Assembly: GCA_030019025.1 (NCBI GenBank)
Contig: JASEFR010000011.1
Coordinates: 15,339-54,270 of the forward strand
Direction of reading: 5' to 3'
DNA from: a bacterium
Lineage (GTDB): Bacteria > Hydrothermota > Hydrothermia > UBA1063
Length of the DNA stretch: 38,932 nucleotides
Shown: positions 1 through 6,757 of the stretch, in pieces
How the letters are laid out: every line of letters begins with the position of its first letter
How positions within the stretch are numbered: position 1 is the stretch's first letter
The notes under the pieces: model-generated
What the model saw: the letters and a program-made list of their open reading frames with translations, nothing else
Databases searched by the model: none
What the model was told of the DNA's origin: nothing
Translations under genes and position numbers: made by a program

Positions 1-764
1 ATAGACCTTGAAGTTACATCTAAGATTGTAAAATTATGTTGCCTAAAGAGTGTCAGGGCATAATTTACCTCTTTTTTGATCTCCTCTAAATTCACATAGG
101 GATCACTCAACTCCATTTTTAATTTGCTGGCTCTCACAAGTCTAATATCCCTTAGACGCTCGGGATCGACGGTAAGCCCTATTACTTTTGAAGAAGGAAG
201 ACTTAAAACAGGTTCTGGTAAAGGTCTCCCATAAACTACCGGAACGTTAGCGGTCTTTATCCCCCTGTAGGCCAGATAAATTGATATGGGAGTTTTAGAA
301 GTACGCGAAACTCCTAAAAGGACGAGGTCTGCTTGATCAATGCTTTTGATGTTTCTTCCATCATCGTGTTTAACGGCAAAGTTTATGCATTCAATTCTTT
401 CATAGTAATCCTGATTCAGATGTCTAAAAAGGCCTGGAACCGCCATTGGGGAGAGTTCCAGTAAATCTTGAAGACGCGAAAGCACAGGCCCTAAAATGTC
501 AATTACAGGAACACCGAGCTGAAGTGATAGTGCAATAATTTCTTTTCTCAACTCAGTGATCACAAAAGTGTAGGCAACAACAGCAACATATTGAGCTGCT
601 TCTTTCATTATTCCTCTAAGCTGTTCCACAGTTCTCACCTGGGAATATTTCTTAACATAAACGTTGGTGGTTTTAAACTGTGTTAACGCCGCTTTAACCA
701 CAGTTTCACAAGTAAGGCCCGAAGAGTCAGATACGATAAATATCCAACGCTCTCGCGTGTTCAT
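1..764 (-). CDS. ppsR: PEP synthase / PPDK regulatory kinase-pyrophosphorylase (DUF299), C-terminus cut by window edge
   Basis: Members of this family phosphorylate (ADP-dependent) and dephosphorylate (Pi-dependent) the catalytic histidine/threonine region of PEP synthase or pyruvate phosphate dikinase, switching gluconeogenic PEP synthesis on and off. My translation from the ATG at 764 gives an N-terminal VSDSSGLT segment, matching the family VSDGTGxT motif, a nucleotide-binding GVSRTSKTP loop near residue 150, and a GLTVDPERLRDIR segment. The frame stays open to the window edge at about 254 residues and ends in DVTSRS, which in this family lies near the C-terminus, so only a few residues are missing. 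There is no Shine-Dalgarno before the ATG; a promoter ends 6 bases upstream, so the mRNA is probably leaderless. Family assignment is firm. Which dikinase it regulates cannot be told, because neither target gene is in the window. Confidence 0.88.
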   Translation of the reverse strand, partial: MNTRERWIFIVSDSSGLTCETVVKAALTQFKTTNVYVKKYSQVRTVEQLRGIMKEAAQYVAVVAYTFVITELRKEIIALSLQLGVPVIDILGPVLSRLQDLLELSPMAVPGLFRHLNQDYYERIECINFAVKHDDGRNIKSIDQADLVLLGVSRTSKTPISIYLAYRGIKTANVPVVYGRPLPEPVLSLPSSKVIGLTVDPERLRDIRLVRASKLKMELSDPYVNLEEIKKEVNYALTLFRQHNFTILDVTSRS

Positions 765-770
765 TTTATG

Positions 771-799
771 ATTTTAATCTCAGGGATGTAAAAATTCAA
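771..799 (-). promoter_or_regulatory. Promoter of the ppsR-like gene, probably leaderless
   Basis: On the minus strand, TTGAAT (794-799), a 17-base spacer and TAAAAT (771-776) form a good sigma-70-type promoter. The -10 box ends 6 bases before the ATG at 764, so transcription should begin at or next to the start codon. The short leader contains no Shine-Dalgarno. Confidence 0.6.
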
Positions 800-870
800 T
801 CATCAAAAGGCACTCTAAAAATTGATTTTAGACTTGCTGAAAAACGGATTTGTATTAGAGGTTGGTCTTT

Positions 871-1614
871 TTATGCATAAAGCCGCTGGCAATTTTCACA
901 ATAAAAGGTTTTTCTTCGACTACTTCCGACATACCTTACCCGGAGCTTAGAATCGCAGAGAGGACAAAATTTCCTGTTATATACCATTAGGACCTTTTTC
1001 AATGGCCAGCCCTTTTTTCTATGTTCAAGGAAAATAAGGGAAAACTGGATGCTTTTATCAACCAAATCCCTGGCAACCCCATCGGGTATTTTACAGGCAA
1101 TGCTTTCAGGATGGACCTTAGCAAGAAACAGGGCTTCATTTTTAATTATGTTACCAATCCCCGCAAAAATTTCCTGATCGAGAAGAACATCGCTTATTAT
1201 CCTCTGATCTAATTTAATTCTCTCAAGGGCCCATTCTCGATCAAAATTTTTGTTCAAAACATCCCTAAAGTGTTCAAGATTTAGCTCAGCCTGATTTACA
1301 AGCCTCAAAGAAGTGTTGTAGAAGTACACAATAACAGGATTCCTACCTTCCTTAAAGAACTTCAGCTGTAAACGAGGTTTTTTACCAGGTTTTTGACTAT
1401 TTATACGAAAAGAACCATACATTCCAAAATGCACTCTCAAGGCAGTCTCCTGAAAAAGTAAATACAGTTGTTTCCCAACAGAATCAACAGAAATCAATTT
1501 ATCTCCAATTAGCCTATCCTTTTCAATCTTTGAACTTCCTGAAACTTCAACGACATTAAAGCCTTTAAGGAAAGTCAATTTTTCCCTAATAAGATAAACA
1601 CCGGGACCTTCCAT
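871..1614 (-). CDS. Nei/Fpg-family DNA glycosylase-like protein lacking the N-terminal catalytic proline
   Basis: Family members excise oxidised bases and cleave the abasic site. This 247-residue protein has a family-like core: the beta-hairpin RVHFGMYGSFRI, a lysine in VGKQLYL matching the conserved beta-strand lysine, a helix-two-turn-helix segment IFAGIGNIIKNEALF (about residues 149-163), and a C-terminal zinc finger with CPLC and CENC pairs. The N-terminus reads M-E-G-P, whereas Nei and Fpg begin M-P-E; the proline that becomes the N-terminal nucleophile is absent. The in-frame codons just upstream (CTC, TTT, AAA) are not starts and are preceded by a TAA stop, so no alternative start restores it. 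The gene lies 24 bases downstream of tRNA-Val on the same strand, with no Shine-Dalgarno. It could be a binding-only or altered enzyme, a branch with another nucleophile, or carry an in-frame codon loss. Confidence 0.85.
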   Translation of the reverse strand: MEGPGVYLIREKLTFLKGFNVVEVSGSSKIEKDRLIGDKLISVDSVGKQLYLLFQETALRVHFGMYGSFRINSQKPGKKPRLQLKFFKEGRNPVIVYFYNTSLRLVNQAELNLEHFRDVLNKNFDREWALERIKLDQRIISDVLLDQEIFAGIGNIIKNEALFLAKVHPESIACKIPDGVARDLVDKSIQFSLIFLEHRKKGWPLKKVLMVYNRKFCPLCDSKLRVRYVGSSRRKTFYCENCQRLYA

Positions 1615-1638
1615 GAGAAATTTTTAATAAAATTAAAA

Positions 1639-1712
1639 TGGGCGGTGGAGGACTCGAACCTCCGACCTCTGCCTTGTAAGGGCAGCGCTCTCACCAGCTG
1701 AGCTAACCGCCC
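1639..1712 (-). tRNA. tRNA-Val (anticodon TAC)
   Basis: The reverse strand folds as a 74-base cloverleaf. The 7-bp acceptor stem pairs GGGCGGT with ACCGCCC, with discriminator A. The D-loop contains GG, the 5-bp anticodon stem is CTGCC/GGCAG with loop CTTACAA (anticodon TAC at 1676-1678), and the T-arm is GGAGG-TTCGAGT-CCTCC. CCA is not encoded. It sits between rpsT and the glycosylase gene and is probably co-transcribed with rpsT. Confidence 0.97.
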
Positions 1713-1724
1713 TGTTAAATATAT

Positions 1725-2006
1725 TTAGTTCTGAGCGGTTTGGCTCTGAAGCGCTTGATTTAAAAGTTTTGCCAGCTTACTCTTCTTTCTTGCAACGGTG
1801 TTTGGATGGTAAATCCTTTTATCTGCTGCCCTATCAAGGTATTTGTATAGCTGAGTTAGGAGCTCTTTCTTCTTTTCAATATCTTGCTCTGTTAAAAATT
1901 TCTTCGTCAGGGTTTTAACAAAACTCTTATAGGCCTTATTACGAAGTCTCCTTTTCTCGTCTTTTCTTTGCTTCTTTAAAGCAGACCTATTTACACGAAC
2001 TCCCAT
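1725..2006 (-). CDS. rpsT: 30S ribosomal protein S20
   Basis: This 93-residue, strongly basic protein has the S20 pattern: SALKKQRKDEKRR near the N-terminus and the conserved C-terminal segment RIYHPNTVARKKSKLAKLLN. S20 binds 16S rRNA early in small-subunit assembly. Family proteins are typically 85-95 residues. An AGGAGG site precedes the ATG by 10 bases, and a TTGACT-17-TATAAT promoter lies upstream. The gene is flanked by tRNA-Val 12 bases downstream and tRNA-Glu upstream on the same strand. Confidence 0.96.
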   Translation of the reverse strand: MGVRVNRSALKKQRKDEKRRLRNKAYKSFVKTLTKKFLTEQDIEKKKELLTQLYKYLDRAADKRIYHPNTVARKKSKLAKLLNQALQSQTAQN

Positions 2007-2032
2007 TTCTAAATTTCCTCCTGTGCAGGTAA

Positions 2033-2061
2033 ATTATAAATTTCCAAAACTGTACAGTCAA
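2033..2061 (-). promoter_or_regulatory. rpsT promoter
   Basis: TTGACT (2056-2061), a 17-base spacer and a perfect TATAAT (2033-2038) on the minus strand lie in the gap between tRNA-Glu and rpsT. The transcript would have a leader of about 20 bases containing the AGGAGG ribosome site, and probably continues into tRNA-Val. A run of T follows the 3' end of tRNA-Glu just upstream. Confidence 0.65.
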
Positions 2062-2073
2062 AAAAAAATAAAC

Positions 2074-2146
2074 TGGCCCCAAGGGGACTCGAACCCCTAC
2101 TGCCGCCTTGAAAGAGCGGTGTCCTAGCCTCTTAGACGATGGGGCC
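2074..2146 (-). tRNA. tRNA-Glu (anticodon TTC)
   Basis: The reverse strand gives a 73-base cloverleaf. Its acceptor stem is GGCCCCA/TGGGGCC with discriminator A, the anticodon loop is CTTTCAA (anticodon TTC at 2110-2112), and the T-arm is AGGGG-TTCGAGT-CCCCT. CCA is not encoded. A T-rich run follows the 3' end and could end transcription. Confidence 0.96.
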
Positions 2147-2158
2147 TGAAGTGCTTAT

Positions 2159-2187
2159 ATTATTATCTCAAACTTTCGGAAAGTCAA
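2159..2187 (-). promoter_or_regulatory. Probable tRNA-Glu promoter
   Basis: TTGACT (2182-2187), 17 bases and AATAAT (2159-2164) on the minus strand put the start of transcription about 5-7 bases before the mature tRNA 5' end. A short hairpin (ACTTTC/GAAAGT, 2172-2184) lies in the spacer and may be a weak 3' structure of the upstream gene. Confidence 0.4.
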
Positions 2188-2193
2188 CCTGTG

Positions 2194-3771
2194 TCAGCCA
2201 CCCATCATTTTTATGTATGAATCACACTTGTCAAGGTAAAATTTTGCCTCTTTATTGTTAGGATCAAGCTTTAAAGCCTTCTCAAAGTAAGTCTTTGCGT
2301 CCCTATACTTCCCTTCAAAGAAAAGCTTCTTACCCCTATCAATGAGGTCAGGAACAGACACCTTTTCCTTCTTAGGCTCTGGTTTAGGTTTTGCTGAGGG
2401 TGGTGGAGTGACCTTCTGAACGGGCCGCGGGGTTTCCTTCTTTCTCTCCTCAAGCATTACAATTCGAATACTGTCAATTCTTTTTCTTACTTCCTGATTC
2501 TGGGGATCAAAACTCAATATCCCTTGAAGCTCGTTTATCGCATCCCGATATCTCTTGCTCTTAAGATAATTCTCGGCCCGTAAAGTTTTTTCTTTAATCA
2601 TGTTAGATTTTACAGCGTACAGCGAATCTTTCACCTTCAAACCTTCCTCATCTTCAGGGAAAAGCTTTAACGCTTTATTTATTTCAATTTCCGCATTTTT
2701 TATATCGCTCTTTCTCAAAAACTCTCTCGCCCTTTCAAGTATTGCAAGATAGTCCAAATACTCGTTGCTGTACCTTAGCTTGACCTCAAGGGTTACACTT
2801 TTCTGCTTGGGCTTAATTTCCAATAAACTGCTTAAAGGTGCATACTTGCTGTTACCAGTGACCTTGAATGGGTAAATTCCCGGTTTTAACGCCGTAGTTA
2901 TCTCACCACTCTCATTCGTTATAAGGGTGGGGAATTTGCCCTCTGGCGAGATTACCTGTGCACCATTAACAGGTTTTCCAGTGACCTGTTCTTTAACTAT
3001 CAGTTTCACTTCTGAAATGGCAGGTTTAAAAATAGTTTCTCCAGGAATCTCAGCTCTTACTCCAACAAAACCCTGCTGGACAGCAAATTTATCTTCAGGG
3101 GGGTAGGCACAATACCGGAAAGCGGTAACAAGCTCAATCCCTTTAAAAGGGCCGAGGACAATTCCAAGATTTCTTTTCCAAGTGGATGTGTAGCCTTCCC
3201 AGTATATCTTAATAAACTCTACAGGTTTAATAGCTACAGTTGCAAAAAAACCAGGAACTTTCAGAGGCTGTTCCAGATACTTGTTCTGGGCAAACCTTCC
3301 GAGGCCAACTCCTACACCTGCTTCGACGTATTTTAGAGGCTTCATATATAACTCTGCAAAAAGTGGTATACGTAGGAACTTCGATGTAGATTCTGCAGGA
3401 ATATAATCGGTACCTTCAGATTCAATATCCGGTACGATGAGTCCATTCACTCCCCATAAAGCGTAAAATTTCTCATTATTCCAGATTGTATGTTGAAAAG
3501 TAATTTCCGCATTTCTATTCTGAATATAGCCTGCGTGGAAGTATAAATTCCTATAGGCAATTCCAAGAGAAATACCGAAGGGAGGAAGGATGCTTTTATA
3601 TGTTTCAGAGGCATAAGGGCCCGATTGTATTTTAGAACCACCAAATCCAGACACATAAAGTGTAAATTTATCCGAAACCAAAGGGACAGGGACATCACTC
3701 TGATTACCTGTAAAAATTTGAGCGCTTATAACCCCTGAGCTTAACAAAACCACTATTAACAACCTTTTCAC
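2194..3771 (-). CDS. Exported envelope protein with predicted beta-barrel, carboxypeptidase-regulatory-like domain and TPR repeats
   Basis: The protein has 525 residues and starts with a signal peptide (KR, then a hydrophobic stretch ending ISAQ, about 18 residues). Residues 25-245 alternate short beta strands rich in Gly and aromatic residues, as in small outer-membrane barrels. Residues about 253-335 look like a carboxypeptidase regulatory/PEGA-like beta-sandwich (VKEQVTGKPVNGAQV, then GEITTALKPGIY). The C-terminal half carries TPR-like helices in at least three blocks (345-385, 395-430, 480-520), with a Pro/Lys-rich linker (PPPSAKPKPEPKK) before the last block. Such proteins usually scaffold envelope complexes. 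I do not recognise a specific orthologue, and function is unknown. It is a single gene upstream of tRNA-Glu on the same strand. Confidence 0.7.
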   Translation of the reverse strand: MKRLLIVVLLSSGVISAQIFTGNQSDVPVPLVSDKFTLYVSGFGGSKIQSGPYASETYKSILPPFGISLGIAYRNLYFHAGYIQNRNAEITFQHTIWNNEKFYALWGVNGLIVPDIESEGTDYIPAESTSKFLRIPLFAELYMKPLKYVEAGVGVGLGRFAQNKYLEQPLKVPGFFATVAIKPVEFIKIYWEGYTSTWKRNLGIVLGPFKGIELVTAFRYCAYPPEDKFAVQQGFVGVRAEIPGETIFKPAISEVKLIVKEQVTGKPVNGAQVISPEGKFPTLITNESGEITTALKPGIYPFKVTGNSKYAPLSSLLEIKPKQKSVTLEVKLRYSNEYLDYLAILERAREFLRKSDIKNAEIEINKALKLFPEDEEGLKVKDSLYAVKSNMIKEKTLRAENYLKSKRYRDAINELQGILSFDPQNQEVRKRIDSIRIVMLEERKKETPRPVQKVTPPPSAKPKPEPKKEKVSVPDLIDRGKKLFFEGKYRDAKTYFEKALKLDPNNKEAKFYLDKCDSYIKMMGG

Positions 3772-3884
3772 AGCGCTCCTCCTGTTAATGTTAATATTCT
3801 AATTCGCAAAACAAATTAAGTCAAGATTTTTAAGGAAAAGCAATACCAACCTTAAAAACCGCAAATTTCGAGCAAAGGCACTAC

Positions 3885-5681
3885 TCAACTCTTTAGACCA
3901 AGCCTCCTTAACGTGTCATCAGTTGGGATACCATTTTGATCCCATCCCCTTAGAGCGTAATATTCATCCAGCATCTCGTTCAATATTGAAGCTGTAATTA
4001 CCTTCCCCTCAGCTGGACCTACAGGAGATGGTTCCTCCATGATGCGCGGCGGTAAAGTATCATCCTTTCTTGAAATTCCCTCCCTAACATTGAAAAGCCT
4101 TGTGAGGTTCCAAATTCTTTCACCTGTTAGCATGTACTCATCGGTGTTTAAGCTAATCCCGGTGGCATTATATAAAAGTTCTGCAAAATCCTCAACAGCA
4201 AATGGTGCAAAATCACATAAAACAAGGGAAAAACAGACCGCCCTTTCATCTTGAGTTTCTTTGACAAATTTTGCCACTCCTTCCGTTGAGAACCTGGGGA
4301 GAACGCCTTTTAATTCCGCCGTTGGAGTCCATGCCCTCTGGTGACAGCCTCCCCTGTCTGCTGTTGCAAAGGCAAGGGCCATCCCCCAGGAACCCCTTGG
4401 TTCCACACCAGGTAGTTCAAGACCCTTTACATGAATTGCAAACCGCTCACTCCCTTGCCCTATCTTTTCAGCGGCTTTTCTCACTCCTTGAGCGAAAAGC
4501 TCACCAATTCCCTGACGGTATGCGATTTTCTTCAAAAGCTCAGAAGCCGCATCTGCATTACCGAATTTTAACTCCAGCCCGTCCGTGTCCTTCAAAAGGC
4601 CCCTTTCAAAACACTCCATTGCAAAGGCTACCACTCCACCAGCAGATATAGTATCAAGTCCAAGATTATCACAAATTCTATTTAAAAATGCAACACTTTC
4701 GATAGGTGTAATTTCACAATTAGATCCAAGTAACGCTATAGTCTCATATTCAGGGCCTTCGACTTCATTGCATTTATATTTTCCCTCCTTCACATGGGTC
4801 AGTTTACCGCAGGCAATAGTACATCCAAAGCAGGCTTTATTCCTAACCCAGATTCTCTCTTTCATCGTTTCCCCGGAAATGTCATCAGCCCTCTCAAATA
4901 CTCCCCTTGAAAAGTTCCTTGTGGGCAAAAAACCGCCTTCGTTTGACATTTTAACCCACATCGGGGTGCCGATTTCCGTTCTCCGCTTCATAACCGGATG
5001 TTCCTTTATCAGTTTCAATAACCTTTTCACAGTCTCTTTCATCCCCTTTTCATCAAAATATCCTACTTCTGAGTTAGGTTTTGCGACAACAGCCTTCAAT
5101 TTCTTAGAACCCATTACAGCGCCTGCTCCGCCTCTTCCCGCCTGTCTATAGTAATCAAATCCTATTATTGCAAAAGAAACAAGGTTTTCACCAGCAGGCC
5201 CTATTGAACCAACCTTTGCTCCTGGATGGATTTTTTTGAGTTCATCCTCTGTTTCAAAAATCGTTTTACCCCAAAGATGTCTCGCATCACAGATCGTTAC
5301 TTTTCCATTTTCTATGTATAGATAAACAGGTTTTTCAGCCTTCCCTCTGATAATCAAAATATCAATCCCTGCCCTCCTCAAGGCAGCACCAAAATGTCCA
5401 CCCACCTGTGAATCAAGAAAAATGCCGGTGTGAGGCGATTTTGTAACCACCGCCCACCTTCCAGAAGTTGGAGCAATCGTACCAGTAAGTGGTCCCGGTG
5501 CAAAGATCAACATATTCTCAGGAGAAAGAGGATCGACCTGAGGTGACAGCTCGTCATAAAGAATCTTCGCTCCAATACCCTTTCCGCCAATGAACTTCTC
5601 TACCAACTTCTCTGGAAGTTCATAATAGTTTACTTCACCTTTTGAAAGATTCACATCTGCAACCTTGCCAAAGTACCGCAT
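3885..5681 (-). CDS. aor: Tungsten-type aldehyde:ferredoxin oxidoreductase
   Basis: AOR-family enzymes oxidise aldehydes to carboxylic acids in the cytoplasm, passing electrons to ferredoxin through a tungstopterin and a [4Fe-4S] cluster. The protein is 598 residues, close to the family norm of about 600. It starts MRYFGKVADVNL, has the pterin-binding SGRWAVVTKSPHTG region (73-86), and has cluster cysteines C284, C287 and C291 with a fourth at C489 (LVLCDF). The GRGGAGAVMGSKKLKAV segment (182-198) is also typical. A strong AAGGAGG site precedes the ATG. It is transcribed divergently from the cyclase-hydrolase/NSS operon. Aldehydes from amino-acid breakdown are a natural substrate class, but the exact substrate cannot be deduced. 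The enzyme is oxygen-sensitive, which fits the oxygen-defence genes nearby. Confidence 0.95.
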   Translation of the reverse strand: MRYFGKVADVNLSKGEVNYYELPEKLVEKFIGGKGIGAKILYDELSPQVDPLSPENMLIFAPGPLTGTIAPTSGRWAVVTKSPHTGIFLDSQVGGHFGAALRRAGIDILIIRGKAEKPVYLYIENGKVTICDARHLWGKTIFETEDELKKIHPGAKVGSIGPAGENLVSFAIIGFDYYRQAGRGGAGAVMGSKKLKAVVAKPNSEVGYFDEKGMKETVKRLLKLIKEHPVMKRRTEIGTPMWVKMSNEGGFLPTRNFSRGVFERADDISGETMKERIWVRNKACFGCTIACGKLTHVKEGKYKCNEVEGPEYETIALLGSNCEITPIESVAFLNRICDNLGLDTISAGGVVAFAMECFERGLLKDTDGLELKFGNADAASELLKKIAYRQGIGELFAQGVRKAAEKIGQGSERFAIHVKGLELPGVEPRGSWGMALAFATADRGGCHQRAWTPTAELKGVLPRFSTEGVAKFVKETQDERAVCFSLVLCDFAPFAVEDFAELLYNATGISLNTDEYMLTGERIWNLTRLFNVREGISRKDDTLPPRIMEEPSPVGPAEGKVITASILNEMLDEYYALRGWDQNGIPTDDTLRRLGLKS

Positions 5682-5707
5682 TTTGACCTCCTTAATCCTT
5701 AATTTTT

Positions 5708-5735
5708 ATTATAACTCAAAAACTGGCAAAATCAA
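5708..5735 (-). promoter_or_regulatory. aor promoter
   Basis: TTGATT (5730-5735), a 16-base spacer and a perfect TATAAT (5708-5713) on the minus strand place the start about 20 bases upstream of the aor ATG. The -35 box is separated from the divergent promoter's -35 box by only 2 bases. Confidence 0.6.
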
Positions 5736-5737
5736 AC

Positions 5738-5766
5738 TTGACAAAATTCAACACTTGATTTAGAAT
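5738..5766 (+). promoter_or_regulatory. Promoter of the hydrolase/porin/transporter operon
   Basis: A perfect TTGACA (5738-5743), a 17-base spacer and TAGAAT (5761-5766) make one of the best sigma-70-type promoters in the window. The predicted start at about 5773 gives a leader of about 48 bases containing a perfect inverted repeat (5786-5807) and the AAAGGAGG site at 5808-5814. Confidence 0.7.
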
Positions 5767-5785
5767 TCATTATAGTGTCAGAATA

Positions 5786-5807
5786 TGTGCATAGTTACCT
5801 ATGCACA
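5786..5807. promoter_or_regulatory. Perfect 9-bp inverted repeat in the operon leader, candidate operator or RNA hairpin
   Basis: TGTGCATAG (5786-5794) and CTATGCACA (5799-5807) are exact reverse complements separated by TTAC. The element starts about 13 bases after the predicted transcription start and ends just before the AAAGGAGG ribosome site. As DNA it has the size of a dimeric-repressor operator; as RNA it would be a stable stem next to the Shine-Dalgarno. There is no T-run after it, so it is not a simple terminator. Confidence 0.55.
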
Positions 5808-5820
5808 AAGGAGGTTTCAT

Positions 5821-6747
5821 ATGCGTCGTGTAGTCCCCACATTAATAATAGTAGCACTGATAAGCATGGCAGGTTGTAAAAAATCTGCCCAATTCCCCCT
5901 CTGGCAGGTCTACAATGACTACTTTGTCAATGCAAAATACGTAGACCTAACCCACGCATTTATGCCCAAACAACCAGTATGGCCCGGTTTTGGTAATGCA
6001 GAGTTCTACCCTACCAAAGCAGGAAAAGACATACCAGGGTATGTGAAAAAGGGAGAGGTATTCACATATGAGAAGCATGGATTCGTGGCCACCGCTTACT
6101 GGCTCCCAACAGACCAGTATGGCACCCAGCTTGATCCTCCAGCTCACTGGGAGCCGTATGGAGCCACAATTGACGAGCTTCCTCCCACCTATACAATCAG
6201 GCCGCTTGTAGTAATAAACATCAGTGAAAAAGTGGCTAAAAATCCGGGCTATCACTGCGATATAGAAGACATTCAAGCATGGGAAGAGAAATACGGAAAA
6301 ATACCTGAGGGTGCAGTGGTAATGATAAGATCAGACTGGTACAAACGCTGGCCAAATAAGGAATTTTCCGACTTTCCATTCCCTGGTATAACCTTAAGAG
6401 CCCTCAAGTTCTTACATGAAGAGCGCCATATCCTGTTCCACGGTCATGAAGCCCTTGACACCGATACAACACCAAACTTAGAAGGTGAATATTGGCTATT
6501 GCACAATGGCTACTGCCAAGCAGAAGGTGTAGCGAATCTTGATAAAGTTCCAGAAGCTGGTGCGCTGATAGCCATTGGCTATGCAAAGCCAAAAGGAGGC
6601 ACAGGAGGATACGCCAGATATATTGCTATTTGCCCGCCTGACTGGCCCTATGGGGTCAGTATAAAAGAAGCTTTTGGTGCACCTCTTCCAAAATATGACA
6701 AACCACTTGTTTGGGATGAAAAGGAAGGCATGAGAGTTAGAAAGTAA
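5821..6747 (+). CDS. Exported lipoprotein of the cyclase/kynurenine-formamidase-like metal hydrolase family
   Basis: This family (Pfam Cyclase) includes kynurenine formamidase and isatin hydrolase, which open amide or cyclic bonds with bound metal. I choose the ATG at 5821, preceded by AAAGGAGG, over the in-frame ATG at 5785, which lies inside the inverted repeat. The resulting 308-residue protein has a signal peptide and lipobox ending at Cys19 (SMAGC), so it should be membrane-anchored outside the cytoplasm. The family metal motif HxGTHxDxPxH appears as QYGTQLDPPAH (residues 99-109): both early histidines are glutamine while D105, P107 and H109 remain. A second conserved block GHEALDTD follows near residues 215-222. 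It is first in an operon with an outer-membrane barrel and an amino-acid transporter, which suggests hydrolysis of an imported compound in the periplasm. Substrate unknown. Confidence 0.8.
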   Translation: MRRVVPTLIIVALISMAGCKKSAQFPLWQVYNDYFVNAKYVDLTHAFMPKQPVWPGFGNAEFYPTKAGKDIPGYVKKGEVFTYEKHGFVATAYWLPTDQYGTQLDPPAHWEPYGATIDELPPTYTIRPLVVINISEKVAKNPGYHCDIEDIQAWEEKYGKIPEGAVVMIRSDWYKRWPNKEFSDFPFPGITLRALKFLHEERHILFHGHEALDTDTTPNLEGEYWLLHNGYCQAEGVANLDKVPEAGALIAIGYAKPKGGTGGYARYIAICPPDWPYGVSIKEAFGAPLPKYDKPLVWDEKEGMRVRK

Positions 6748-6757
6748 GGAGGTTAAA

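Noticed and set aside
2172-2184. ACTTTC/GAAAGT stem as terminator of the TPR protein gene
   Set aside because: Short stem without a proper T-run; it also lies in the spacer of the candidate tRNA-Glu promoter.
4039-5151. Plus-strand open frames inside aor
   Set aside because: Antisense shadows of a well-supported gene; low-complexity Ser/Pro/Leu composition and no ribosome sites.
5785-5820. Upstream in-frame ATG for the cyclase-family hydrolase
   Set aside because: It lies in the inverted repeat without a ribosome site; the ATG at 5821 has AAAGGAGG at correct spacing and gives a clean lipoprotein signal peptide.
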